A stretch of DNA of 64,000 nt, from NCBI GenBank assembly GCA_964036275.1, contig OZ038434.1, positions 4,982,560 to 5,046,559 of the forward strand, read 5' to 3'. The translations under genes were made by a program, and so were the position numbers. This stretch comes from Litoditis marina. Lineage: Eukaryota > Nematoda > Chromadorea > Rhabditida > Rhabditidae. A model generated the notes under the pieces. That model had not been told where the DNA came from and ran no database searches. It worked only from the letters and a program-made list of their open reading frames with translations. This document shows, in pieces, positions 1 through 12,748 of this stretch. Each line of letters begins with the position of its first letter. Within the stretch, counting starts at the first letter, position 1.

Positions 1-3000
1 GTCATAAAACGTGGGCACTAAAACCCAATCGATAGTTTACACCACTTAACACCTAATGAATAAATTAGCACAAATTACGGGAAAAAATTTAAGTTTAGGC
101 CTAAACACCTCTCAGATATTCCAGTCCGAGATCAGTAAATTACGGTCAGTCGGTAAACAGAGTGCAAAGAAGATGTATGTTGTGCAAAATGATCACAACC
201 GAAATAAGATGAATGAGAAACAAAGGGAAATTTCGAACTTTCTTTCGACTACCAAAACTTTCGAACAATCAAATGTTTTTGATACATAATTCGACACAAA
301 TTAGTAAGCAATCGTATTGTAGCTAAAGTCTTGCCGTTCAGCTCTTTTTGTAGTTTCTTTATGAATGGTATTTTTGTCATTAACTGAATAAACATAAAAA
401 CTATGGTTGTACGTTCTGTAATAGTCTTGCTCTAAAATAAAACTGAACAAACACGGGAGAATATTTATTCCAAAAACGAACCAGGGTGGTGGAGAGGTGG
501 TCAATGAGGCGATTTCAGCCTAGTTGGCAACAGTTGGCTGCTCAGGCCGCGGCTCGTTCCAGGTACAAGAACGGGACGTCCCATGTCCCGGTAGTGTCCC
601 GGGACGGTCCCAACCATTGCGGTAGCAATCGAGCATTATTGCATAAAATATTAACGTATGTCGTACTATTGCGCTATATTTGACAACGATGGTTTGATCA
701 TTCCCTATGTGCTCCGTAAATGCTCTCAGAGTGAGAGTGATTGTTTTATAAGTGAGACTCTCGTTCATCTCCGAATTCCGAGAACTATATCATTAGTTGA
801 AAATTTATAAAAACGAATTTCACATGAATGAAATAAAATTTATTAGCGAGCACAATTACTTATGTCATTTCGGGAATCGCGGGTGTGTTTATTTTCTCAG
901 TAGATGCTCTCGAGCAATTAACTTATTTTGTAGTTTGATGCCAACCAGTTGTTTCGAGGTGGTGACCCAGCCGCAGGGCTGCATCGCCTGCCAATCGTTG
1001 TTTGTTTATATTGTTCAATTTATTATGAGTGCGGAAAAAACGTTAACGATGTTCAATTTATGTACATCTATGGAAATGAACTCTTCTGGACTATATTGCA
1101 GATGTAAATCTTTCTGTTTATCACTGTCTCTTTATCTTTCTGTGTTTAATGCTCCTCTCTACCTCTCTCTGTATGTTTCTCTTTTGTTAACCTTTCATTC
1201 CGCTAAACTAATGATTCTAATTACAAATTAAGTTTAATCAATAGATTTGTGAAAATATGTTTCTTGGAATATTGCCCCCCCCCCCCTTTCAGGTCATTAA
1301 TTGTTCTGTGTTGGGGTTCGTGTACCCGATATATGTTTTGATCGCATGCGAGAATAGAAATTTCTTGAGAATATAAGTTTCTTGAGCAGCGTGATCGGTA
1401 CATCGTTCTCCATACACCTTACGTATTCAATCGTGAATGAAAATCAATCCAGTTCAATTCGATACATTTCATCGTTTTGTTGCCGGTGGACAAACCATAG
1501 TTCGCACTGCCGCCAGCTGCTAAAGTCCGCTTTTCGGCTAAAAATAGTTAATTATGAGACGTGCACCGAACTCAAACAACAAACATTTGTTTACTTACTA
1601 TAAGAGAATAAGAGAGAGAAATATATGAAAACGTCGCCATCGGAAGTGGTTTTGAAAATGTAAAATTGTTCTTCTCCGAAAATTCCTACTAATTCGCACA
1701 TTCATTTTTGTAGCAGCCACTAAAAGAGATGTCAGAGAGAAACAGACAGTCTGTGACTGTCTGCGACCTCATTGACCTTCATGCTCTATCGCCGTTGTAG
1801 TTTGCGGATCACAAAAGATTGGCGCAAATGTTTCTGAGAGTACCTTCTATTTGATATTATGGCGAGAGAGAGTTGTGCCCCGATGCGAATATGAACCGCT
1901 CGCATCTCAAGTAAACCGGGACCGAAGAAAAGAGATAAAGCCATCGTAAAATTGGGTAATCTTGAACAAATTGAACTTGTACTGCGAATAATTTACATCG
2001 TTCCCTTTTTTCATATTTCTCTCGAATCACTATTTTTCTCAATTTCTAACGTACTTTAAATTCATTTCATCAATCTTTCATTTGCTAGGCTCACTGTTTC
2101 AATTGTACCAGTCAAGAATCCTTCTAGCAAACTGTTGTTCACATCAGTTTTGAGCGTTTTCTGAGAAAAAAGTTGGGTTTCTCGGTCGTTCCCGAACTAT
2201 TTCCGACTCTTTTCCCCCTACGGTTTAATCAACGGTTTGATAAACGCCAGGTAACCCTGATTTTCAAATTACCGAACTATCAATTGTGCACTTTTACGTT
2301 GCACACGTTTACAAGTTTGGATTATGTCTGTTATGCATTCGATCAGCAGTATATAGTCTCTTTCATTCTTAAAACTCTAACCCTACACTAGAATACTAAA
2401 TTGTCACGCAGAAATATTTACGTAAATGCTACCGGCCTGATTGAGTATGTTTGTTGCGCTAAAACAGTCATTGGACAGTTCGGATAGGTACTGTAGGAGT
2501 TTCAGTACGAATGATGGGAACTATAGGCTGTTTGCCACAACATGACACCTGTTTGCTATATTTATAAGTACCTAGTGAACGCCTCGCTAATTGCGATCGT
2601 GTTTTTGAGTTTTCTCATGGCCGCCTGGTTAATTTTGCTGACAGGAGATGCCAGTCACTTTTATATATTTCTCATTTAAATCTAATAGTAACATCAACAG
2701 TCAACACGGACTAGTGCTCTCAAATGAGGTCGGTTACCTTGTAAATATTGAACTTTTCTATTACACCTTAGTACATCCTTAACCTCATGATGTTCTATAT
2801 TTCTACAACCTAGAGTACGACTTGTTGATTTAGTATTCAGTATCTCTCTAAATATGAGATTCCTTACTAATATCACCGTTTTTCAAGTCATCCATTCCAT
2901 TTTGATCTGTTTCTGTTCTATGTGTTTAGTTCTTCCAGTTCGTGTTGTAAAACTATTTGCGGAAACATATCAGTTAGCAGCTATAGCGATACAGAAACAA

Positions 3001-3813
3001 ATTCACAAACATCTTATCGTCAGCATCTCTAGAATTTGCGCATTGAAGAGCAACAGTAAATAAGAGCTCTAGTATTCACGGAAAAAACGTGTGATGGTGA
3101 TCTTTGGTTCGCGTGTCAAGTATTTTCCTACTCCTAGTTATTTCTTCATTTAAGTGTCTTTCTCTGAAACCATTCGTCCAGCAGAATGTCCGGGACTTTG
3201 ACCTTGTCTTTCTCTACTAGACGTTCTGGTAGCCAAAACTCCCAGAGAATGTGGCAGACAAACAGAAGGTCGCCAATCTACCAGCCAGTTGCATGGCTGA
3301 TATTAATTCTTAATCGATTAAATATTCTAGTTTCATGATCTACCATCAGATGGTCTGTTACTTTCAGAACTTTCAACTTTTGTAACATTTCATAAATTCT
3401 CATTCGAAACAGAACAACAACGTACCCACAAACAAAACAACTAAAACTTGACAACAAACTGTACAATTTGCGAAAACATGAGTTTTTGGAACCAACAACA
3501 ACCAGCAGACCATAAACAATCGTGACAAGACGGAGAAACATGAGGTCAGAATCATGACTGAGAGGTAGTTAGACGAACTCGTGTCAATTACCTAATGAAA
3601 AAAAGAGTTAGGATCTTGAGCGATATTTTAAATCTACAGTGGTGAACTGCTAGAGAATGGGAAAGAGACAGAAAGTAACAGAACCAATGTAGCTACAAGC
3701 GGAAAAGTAAAAACAACACATCTCTGAGGCTACTCGAAGAATAATGTGAACCTACAAAACTGAGAAATAAGAGAACACGGGAAAACCAACGTATACCAGA
3801 ATTTACCAGGGTT
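1..3813. other. Intergenic stretch, no supported gene
   Basis: No open frame here combines good splice sites, coding character and a recognisable product. A GC-rich palindromic patch at about 572-611 is built from GGGAC/GTCCC and CCCGGGAC motifs. A ten-base C run lies near 1276-1285. At about 2488-2513 the sequence matches the terminal repeat of the inverted-repeat element at 33818-34028 (TACTGTA, GGAGT, TTCAGTA, CGAATG). The right edge abuts the stop codon of the minus-strand gene ending at 3814. Confidence 0.5.
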
Positions 3814-6800
3814 TCAGCTTGCGCTGAGCTCGTCCTCATTGTCATTTTCATCGTCATCGCCACCGAATTCGTCATGTTCGGCTGTTTCCATTTGATCGTC
3901 CGGATTTGCCGGAAGGTTTGGGCCCATTTTCTTTGTGTAGATACGTCGGAACCTTTTTCTGGCGCTTTCCCTAGAACTTATCAGATGATCAAAGGTCAGA
4001 GGTCGTAAAACTCTTCACGTATTCTATACGACATTGAAGACAAGATCATTTATTGTTATTTAGAGTACATTAGACTACTGTTATTAGAGACAACGTCGCA
4101 CTCTCCGAAATTGCAGAACGATTGTGACTGGATTCATATGTACACAATTGATTCGCTTTCTAATGTGTTTTTGTTGTTTAGATTCATAGAGCGAGGGAAT
4201 GAGAACTCACAAAAAGTAGCCTATAGTCGCATAGTTCGCAGCTCTAACAGTTTCTTCTGTCAGAGCGTCGTTCAGCGGCCACATTGGATCTCCGCCCCTA
4301 CGAGTTACGATGTTCATGAAACCTGAAAAATGTTGAATGAAAGTATGAATTTAACAGAATGCATTGCCTTTTCGAAAACGTTCTCACGCAAACTATTCTC
4401 AAATTTCCCAATTCACCGGAAAAAAAAGTGGATCATAGGGCTCGCTCTTCACCGGCTGAGTCTTGTTAGTTTTATACCGATATTTTTTCGAATTGTTACG
4501 TTACGCTCATATTTGAACGACATTATGGAAAAAGGTTGTCTGCCGAGATCAAACTACAACGAAGATTTGATTAGGCTACTATCCTGTCGGGAAAACTCAC
4601 TCAAAACCGTCTCTTTGTCCATATCAATGAGACCGTTATCCTTCCACTGAATTCTGCTAGTCACCCAATGCTTATTGCGAAGATCGTAGGCCTGTAAACA
4701 GCAAATTTCACTCGAGATTGATCATCACATTAGTAATTCTAATGTGAAGCACGTAATGCAAACCTCATAATTTGTTTACTCGTTCACACATGAATATTCA
4801 TATTCCTATACTTAATTTTGGTGAATACAGTATTTTCCACGAGAATGAGCGAACTAAAGTGAAATAAGACGATGTCATACATGCGTTTCGCACACCGCTG
4901 GAAAACTGTTACAGTTTCGATCTATGTAACTTGCGTGACTAAATAAATAAAAGTGATAGAGTGTGGATTTCAACTCACATTGTCCACAATACTGTAAATG
5001 AAGTTCCTGTAGAAACTATTCAGTTGGGTCTCATTTGTCATCGTGGCAAATTTTGGGGTACCTTGCAACTTCTTATACAGCGTTGGAAGATCGACACCTT
5101 AACAGAACTAAGATTCTGAAACATGTTAAAAACACGTGGACACTATGCAAATTAGTCAGATTAAAACTGCTATACTATTTGATTTTAATATTACTATCGA
5201 AAACGGATTAGGAACAAACCTGGTCCGTACTCTTCAGCGGAGAGGAAGAAGGAGCCAGGGGGACAAGGAAACACACCGAACCCGCGCACGTATTTGTTTG
5301 CCTCCGAGCGATGACCAGAACTAATCTCCCGATGAACTTGTTGGGAAATTACTCGCGCTCGTTTCGCGGCTGTTCTATTGTCGTTCGTCTGAAAACGTAT
5401 CAACATAAGATCCCTCCAATTAAACTATTCCACACTACTGATCTCTTTAAAGTGTGACTATTTCAATGGTTAACACTTTTGTTAACCACTTGGTAACCGC
5501 GAATTTCGCCCAAAAGACGTTAGAAGAAAGGGTTACCAAAGGGTTAATAGAAAAATGGTTAAATGGTTGTCTGTAAAAATTGGTTAAATGGTTAACGATT
5601 AACTGTCAGGGTTAACGAAACTTGCGGTTCCTTGTGGAATTTGCCTAATTCCGTTCTTCGCCTCTCATACGTCAACAATGTAGCTTCATTGATTTCCTTA
5701 TTACACCTTATACAATCAGATTATGTTACTCTTCATTGATTGATGGATTTCTATCAAGTACAAACCTGAATAGCAACTGCGACGAGATCCTGGTAGTACT
5801 TCATCATTTTATCGTCCCCGTTTGCTTCACATTCGATAGCCTTATCCAGATACGAGATTATGTCGAGTTTTCCCAGCATGAAGCTGCCCTCTTGTAGTGT
5901 TTCCTGAACGTGAATAAATAAATTAACGGCCCAATTTTTCATCAAACCAATGCAATTTTGTTCGTCTGTGAAAACAGCTTTTTGACTATTCAATCATACA
6001 CTCACTGGAAGACACTGGATTGAGACTTTTGTGGCCGGTACCCTACTAGGAAATGTGACTCGCGACCCCCTAGTTCAATATAAGAATTCAGACTAATTTT
6101 AACAATACACTCAACAGTAAAGGTAAATTTCATTTTAAGAATGCACTGGAACTAGGCAAAATTAGTATCCAATTTGCATAGGTCTCACCGTCAGTAGCTG
6201 AGGAGTAAACGTATCAGATTTGTGGCGAGCCATCAATATAGCTCCCACTTTGCCAGTGATCAGAGACGACTGTTCCACACCAACTGCAGCGTCCGAACTA
6301 AAAAACAGTAAAAAAAGAAAAGAAAACAAGCTGCCTGGAATAATTAAGAGGTTTGGCGACCACCAAGTTCTCACAGCAAAATACAAATTCATGAACGATT
6401 CAAAATAATAAACTAAGCTCAATTTCATGCCCCAAGTCTAACCCTCCGCCGATAGTCGAAATCGCGTGTTAGAAACTAGGTTCTAATAACGCCATGATCT
6501 CACCGTAACATGGGCAGCGGAAGATTGCTGGTATCTTGGAATTCCAGTCGGGCCGGGGCAAAGGCGGGGCTGAATCAAACAATAAGAAAGCTCATATAAC
6601 TGTTTCACTAAACTGCAAAGTTTATTTTACATATAATGTGGTTAAATTTGAGTTTTGAACTCCTGTGATAGTAATGCAAAAACAAGTGAACCGGCTAACA
6701 ATGACATAAACTCATACCTTTTCGTGGAAATTCCTTTCTTGGCTTTCTTTGCCGATACATCGCGAGTGGGAGCGGCGGGGGGGAAAACCATGGCTCTTGA

Positions 6801-7415
6801 AACACGACGAAATTAATAATATTATATAATATTACACATGTCAACGTTTTTGAAAAGATGCCAAGTACAGAAATAAGTGAAACAAACTTGCCTTTTGGAT
6901 GACTTAGGAGTCGCAGTTGACTCCTTCCCACCAGCCCGTTTCAAAACCGGGGTTTTGACTGTTTCGAGCTTTCTTCGTTGAGGAGTCTCGACCGTCAAGT
7001 TAGTCAAATCTGAAACAGGATAGATACGATATATCCACAAAGTATCGGTTCAGCCCGAAAAGAATCTTAATCAGCAATTTAGAAGCAGCGGGGGTAGACA
7101 GCAAAATAAAACAGTCACCCATATATGATGCCGCAGATATGTTTTCATCATTATCGGCTTCTGAATCTGCGATTTCCGGGCGTCTGTCCGCAGTACCCGA
7201 ACTCACTGCAATAATCGAAAAATTCAAAACAAAGACAGAACAATCACCTGAAGACATTGAAGCAGAAACAAACATGCAAGGTGAGACAAGACCTATCCAA
7301 AAGGCCGCGCACGTGAAAAGCACGGGGTTGCTCTATTCCCAAGATTTACACACACAAAAATTGCAAAAATTAGAAACTCACAAATCATATCCACCTCCGC
7401 AGCTGCTGACAGCAT
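3814..7415 (-). CDS. Uncharacterised 425-aa protein with acidic C-terminus, second gene of putative operon
   Basis: Twelve exons in transcript order: 7415-7382, 7205-7119, 7009-6892, 6795-6718, 6569-6504, 6297-6189, 5903-5766, 5388-5220, 5097-4979, 4691-4601, 4322-4211, 3970-3814. All phases agree and the frame ends at TGA 3816-3814. The intron after 6892 uses a GC donor (AG|GCAAGT). The start ATG (7415-7413) lies one base after a TTACAG acceptor, so I read it as trans-spliced. Residues 1-110 are polar and basic, with KKAKK at 96-100, possibly a nuclear signal. Residues 145-385 look globular, with conserved-looking aromatic stretches such as NSFYRNFIYSIVDNAYDL and GDPMWPLNDALTEE. The last 30 residues are strongly acidic (FGGDDDENDNEDEL). 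I recognise no domain. Its position about 200 bases behind a transposase-like gene suggests an accessory transposition or DNA-binding role; that is inference. Confidence 0.75.
5460..5632. repeat. GGTTAA/TTAACC-rich tract
   Basis: Within one intron of the uncharacterised minus-strand gene, the motifs GGTTAAC, GTTAACC and GGTTAAATGG recur about ten times in both orientations over 170 bases. It may be a degraded terminal-repeat element or a simple-sequence expansion. Confidence 0.5.
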
Positions 7416-7615
7416 TCTGTAATTGCAGGAATAAAACACCGTTTAATTTAAACTGATAGGGGTACATAGGAAGACGAGCCTAGCAAAAGTAATACAGATA
7501 TGTGGAATGAACCATAATAGGGCATTGAAATATTAAGAGAGATTTATTAATGAAACGTTTATAAGCAAATAAACAACAGTGTATAGCTTATATGAACAAT
7601 CGACAACTATAGGGC
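7416..7615 (-). promoter_or_regulatory. Intercistronic region with poly(A) signal and trans-splice-type acceptor
   Basis: Reading the minus strand, the upstream gene stops at 7618-7616 and an AATAAA signal follows at 7548-7543. About 125 bases further on, a TTACAG acceptor (last base 7417) sits one base before the ATG of the next gene. A gap of this size between AAUAAA and a downstream 3' splice site is typical of nematode operons resolved by SL2-type trans-splicing. The layout is visible; trans-splicing itself is inferred. Confidence 0.6.
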
Positions 7616-10600
7616 CTACTCAGGCATAGCCCTGCCTGCCTTACAAACGAAATAGTCAGTCTGTCCAGAAGGTGACTGAATTATACATCCTGGGCCTAGA
7701 ATGTCAGAGGCTTTGATGCTAACCAAAGTGGTGTTAGTTCGATTGACGCGAAACCAATACCTATTAACCCTAGAACACTGTTTCAGAATGGGTAGGACAC
7801 GGAAATCTCTAGCTTGAGTCAGACGAAGTCTGCGTTTTAACTCAGAGAACGGACAATGCTGACTGTATCGGGAAACAGCGGCATGAACACGGGACAGATT
7901 GTTGTCAACACCAAAGCACAGCAAACTTCCAGTCGCGACCGAACCATTGTACAGGAAGGATATCACATTTTGCTGCGTGGTTGTGTGTAGAACTTTGGCC
8001 AATTCGCCGGAGTAACTCTGTCCATTTACCAAGACTCGTCTTCTGCAATATTAGGATTGGCTATTTTATGCAGCCAATATAAAAACTCACAAAAAACTCA
8101 GTTCATGCAGTTGACGAGAGAATTAAACGAAAAGCCAACAAAAACTCATATAACAAAACCTCACCTGTACTCAGTACATCCCAGCCGAGCGAGCAGCTGG
8201 AAGGGTGGCAAATTGCGATGTGGAATTAGGTCCTGTATCGACAGTCTTACTGAATCCATCTCAACCCCTTGCGGCATCTTAGCGGCACCTGAAAACGTAG
8301 TTCATACAATCAAACACCAGTAAGGTCCGACTATGCGACAGAAAGTAGCCCGTTTTCGATGTGGAAAAGGGAAAATTTATGATTTTTCCTTCAAAAGTAG
8401 ACCGATTTTCTTATTTTTGATGAAAAAGTAGTCCGTTTTCCGAATTTTTCTGACTATTCGGACAACTTTACTAGTGTATGCATACGAAAAACTATGATTA
8501 GTGGGTAGTTGAATGTGCACTGCCCAAAAAGACTTTATTCCAAGACACGAATGAGTGAATGTACACAATTGCTCCCCGAATAGCAGCTAACCTTTCCCTA
8601 TCAACTCCATGAACGTCTTTTCCATTCCCACCGCTCCTCGGTTCACTCGAATTTGCATCTCGGATGACAAAGATGACAGAATGACATGCCTGCAAATACA
8701 AACTCATACAAATGAGTACGAAAATCTACGAAATGTATTTGCTAAGTTATTGAAAAGTACTATCACCTTTTTATGGCCGAAACTGTGACTGCCCGAGTGT
8801 TTCCCATCTCGACACTCTGCTTGAGAAGCCTATAGTCCTTTTCGAAAGAAGCTGAAGACAACTCCGCGGGAATCCCAACATGTAGCAAGTCTTCCTTGTG
8901 GTGATCAAAGAGGAACTGTCAAAACAAACACAATTGCCCCATAACTACAACAAAACCTGCTTTCAACGTTCGGTGACAAAAGACCGTTTGAATACTCAGA
9001 ATATTTCGGAGAACGAATTTCCAAAATCAGCCGTTTTCCTTATCACAATCAAATTTTATTTTAAAATAAAGTGCACTCACATGTTTCTTGATCGACGCCC
9101 ACTCATCTCCGAAATACTTATCGTGAAGCGGTGAGAGCGAAGTCAGAATATTGGCCAGCTTGACACACATTTTCTTGTCCAGCTGGAAACAATTTTCTCA
9201 CCAAGCTTAAGGTCATGAAGGCGACAGAACCGTGTTTCAAAAGATCCTTGCCAGATTTTCCCTATCAGACTTCTGCAATCCACCGCTATACAATAAGGTT
9301 GAAAAAACTGACCTTTGTCGTACTTTCTACCTTCAATACCATTAATAGACACATAATTATAGCGGACTGATTGCGGTCGGGGTGCATGAGTTCCAGGGAG
9401 ACGATTGGCAGAATAGTGCATGACAACTAAAAGAATAGGTTCTTAACTAAGAACGGATAGGTCTATAAATGGAACCATAAAAGAACTACCTCAAAATCGG
9501 CAAAATAGGTAAACATCCCAGTCGGATATGGAATTCACCTCAAAAACTTGGGATCCGTTCATTTTCTTGATGTCTTTCGAGGAACGCAACAGCGCCCGGC
9601 TGTAAGTAGGCATTGAGGAAGAAGAAATTATCTCAGCGATGTCATCTCTCTCTGCCTGAAATGAAAAGTGTCCACGTGTCTGTGTGAGCGCAATACTAAG
9701 CAGGTTAATATGAAGATACTGGGATTCGGCACAGGTTAGAACTTTGCAGATCGGCACATTAGATCAAAAAAATACCTACATTCGATAGCCTCAACCCTCT
9801 ATTGTGTCGCGGAAGACCTGCTGCAAGCGGAGGGGCAAGGAAAGTCTCTGAAAAATCAAAAACCTAGACAACGTACCGCAAACGCGCAAACACCGAATGA
9901 GCACACAACCATCCTTCTAAATCAAATATTCAAATATTACCTTCTAAATATTTTTTGAGCATTCCCTCACAAGCACAGTGTAGAAAGTCGGTGGCTATAG
10001 CACACATAGGAACCAGTTCCCCAAACACGCTTCTACCTGCAATCCAGAAGATAATATGGATTCCAAATTCAAATACAAACATAAATTGAATCAAACATGG
10101 GAGAAATAAACGATATTCTCGATTATTTTTCAAACAGTTTTACCTCCGCCCCATACATTATTTTCTGCCGCTGCAATCAAAAAGAATTCCCGCGATTTCC
10201 CCAAAGCAACACAAATTCACCTGCGACCCCATTGATGGCTAAACGGCTGTCTCTCTTGCATTCCAACGGAGTTCGAATGACGTACCGCCGGAACGGCCAT
10301 GTGTGACGGTGGCCACGTTGAAAACCGGGTGAATAACATCGAGAGCAACCATGATACCCCGCTCCTCCTTTGATTCGGAAACAAAGCGCTACCGCCTGAA
10401 GCGCGTAGTTAAATCTAACCTATAGCCTTGCAGAGATGCACTGTTCGAAAATGCGTAAAAATGAGGCCGCAGTCTTTAACTGACATCCTGATTGAAAAAA
10501 ATCATATTGAGAAAAATACGCAACTTGTAAGACCGAAAATAACATGAGACATGAGACACTTGATGATAGTTCTCACCTGCCCATCCATAACTGCCATAGA

Positions 10601-12748
10601 AACTTTTAACTGGACCTCGATTTGGTTACCCATATGAGTGACAACTATTGGATGTACACGACTTCTTCTTACGAGTTCCAAAAAGGCTGAAAACGTGTAA
10701 ACAAGAATATTAACAATTGAGATTTGTATTTGAGTAGAAAATTAGAAGTAGAAATTTCGCCGAACCCGAGCAGAGCAAAAACCCCGTTTCACCATAATGC
10801 TGAGAAAAAAACGTGTCTTCAATGGCCGATCTCCAACAACGTACCTGTCAGAGAAATTCGGAACTCCTCCGGCTGTGGGTGTCGGCCAGCGGAAATCGAA
10901 GAGAGGATCACGGTATTGCAGCGTTTCGTTCTTTCACCGGGATCCAAATCCAGCAATTTAACACTAGTGATCCATGTCGAACCCCTGAAAATCGATCTAA
11001 TCTCTACTCAATCTTTCCAGAACTACCTTAAACTGGCCACATCTTTCATGTTAACTCGACCAAAAACAAATTTAAACAGAACCTGATTTTCATAATCACA
11101 ACAACCCCAAACTGCGTGGGCAAAAAAACAACAGAAACTAATTTCAGAAGAGATGGGATACGAATGTAATTCACCTTTCGTTTCCTCTGAAGCAGAAACC
11201 ATCAGATGAGAGCAAAAGCTGCACAGTAATCTTGTTCCTCCTGAACTGAGGGCCCGACTCTACTGCTCTCCGAAAACGAGGGAAAAAGCGGCAATCGTCC
11301 CGTCTTGACGTGTGTCGGTGCTGTTGGTAGTCAGAATGAGAGGACATTATGGTCTGCAAATCGTACACTGTTATTCAAATTCAGGTTACATGAAACGAGG
11401 AAACGAAATAATTGAAAATTATCCAAGTTAAACAATCGTTTTTGAATCAAAGCACGAAACAATGTTTGAACCCAGTTCATTGTTTAGCTCAAAAACTTCT
11501 TGAGAATTAAATATTCGCGAGGGCATCAAAGTGGAAATGTAATAATTGTAAAACAAATGAAGTCAAACAACCCACACTGATATTACTCTGGATCACTTCC
11601 GTCAGTTGGCACTCCGCGTTGCAAATAACCGTCAAAACCCTCTTGTCACTGAGCTTGACAGTTGGGTTATGCCTACAAAGATCAATAAAAGATCAAGGCG
11701 CCACTTGAACGTGAAATTTGATGAAAACAAAATTTACAATTCTTATTTTATGCGTAATTTGCACTGTTGAACTAAGCGTGAACCTCGTTTTCGTACAATA
11801 ATTGGGGCAGCGTATGCTAGGATGCTCGAGTTTATGCTACGCTCATGCATCAACACGTACAGTTTCTTAGCAAACTGAGGTATTACGCAACTCACTAAGA
11901 GAAAACAGAATGTCTCACCCAAACAAACGGCAAGGAGCATTCTCGCAGAAACTGATGGAGTTGGGTAGAGTGTCCTTGCAGCTGGCACAGGTGAAAAAGT
12001 GTCTTATACCATGTGCAAGAGATATTGATTTTTCTGCTAAAGTCAGCTCATTCTTGGAGAAATGTAGTGGAGCGGTGGAGTTCAGCTCCATTAGATCTAA
12101 CTCATTTTTCATGAACTGCAATCCGCGTTTTTGTAGGAGTAGACGAGCGAACACTAGCAATGAGCGATCTGAATTAGCTGCAAGAGGTCCCACTTGACCA
12201 ACGTGGGGTCCCTGTTGTGGGACTAAAGGTTGGGGAGGAGGACCAGGGGGAGGCGGCGGCGGGGGACCACCTGGAGGAATAGGTGGTACCGGTAAAGGCG
12301 GAGGACCACCTGGAGGAATAGGTGGTACCGGTAAAGGCGGAGGACCACCTGGAGGAATAGGTGGTACCGGTAGAGGCGGGGGACCACCTAGAGGAAAAGC
12401 AGGTACCGGCTGAGGCGGGGGACCACCTGGAGGGATAGGTGGTACCGGTAGAGGCGGAGGACCACCTAGAGGAACAGCAGGTACCGGCAGAGGCGGGGGA
12501 CCACCCATAGGTTGGACAATTACTGGAGGTCCCGGAAACCCAGCCCCTGGACCGGCTGCTGTCAACAAAGCTTGAGCAGTTGGTGGAATAGGAGCAACCA
12601 GGCGAACAGCGGCCGTTACAGCAACATTGGGTGGACCAGAAGGAGCTGTAGCAGAAACTGTGGGTGGCACTTGTGTGGAAATATTGCAATTTCTCAACAG
12701 ACTCGCAACAACACGATGATTTCTGCGAGGCAGTCCAGGCTTCACCAT
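7616..12748 (-). CDS. DDE transposase-like protein, CACTA/EnSpm (Transposase_21-like), proline-rich N-terminus
   Basis: Fifteen exons: 12748-11919, 11672-11576, 11353-11175, 10984-10845, 10686-10577, 10395-10286, 10032-9941, 9847-9780, 9655-9539, 9426-9313, 9182-9081, 8915-8767, 8689-8592, 8288-8165, 8042-7616. Phases close perfectly to TAG, giving 918 aa. Residues 80-185 are proline-rich repeats. Cys 254, 257, 268 and 273 form a zinc-ribbon-like CX2C-X10-CX4C. The core follows the animal Tnp2-like pattern: LLLSSDGF (D360), YHGCSRC (CX2C 469/472), ATDFLHCACEG (D504 with DxxH) and SSASFEKDY (E678), a plausible intact DDE triad. The match rests on pattern recall, not an alignment. Many short introns resemble the host genes, so it may be either an intron-rich autonomous element or a domesticated gene. 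The exon at 10032 must use the second of two acceptors 4 bases apart, because the first gives a stop. Confidence 0.75.
8314..8478. mobile_element. MITE, ACACCAGTAAGGT family
   Basis: About 165 bp flanked by inverted ends ACACCAGTAAGGTCCGACTA and ACAACTTTACTAGTGTA. It lies in an intron of the transposase-like gene. Related copies occur at 24885-25073, 27665-28351, 28920-29076 (diverged), 40116-40282, 43447-43560 (partial), 61034-61190, 61648-61809 and 61999-62160. Confidence 0.7.
12266..12505 (-). repeat. 39-bp coding tandem repeat (proline-rich)
   Basis: About six imperfect copies of a 39-bp unit, each containing GGTACCGGTA on the plus strand, encode 13-residue repeats of the form PPLPVPPIPPGGP on the minus strand. 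The repeats sit in exon 1 of the transposase-like gene, and copy number is likely to vary between alleles. Confidence 0.85.

Noticed and set aside
12174..12689. 171-codon frame rich in Ser/Trp/Gly
   Set aside because: Alternative frame of the 39-bp proline-rich repeat in the transposase-like gene.
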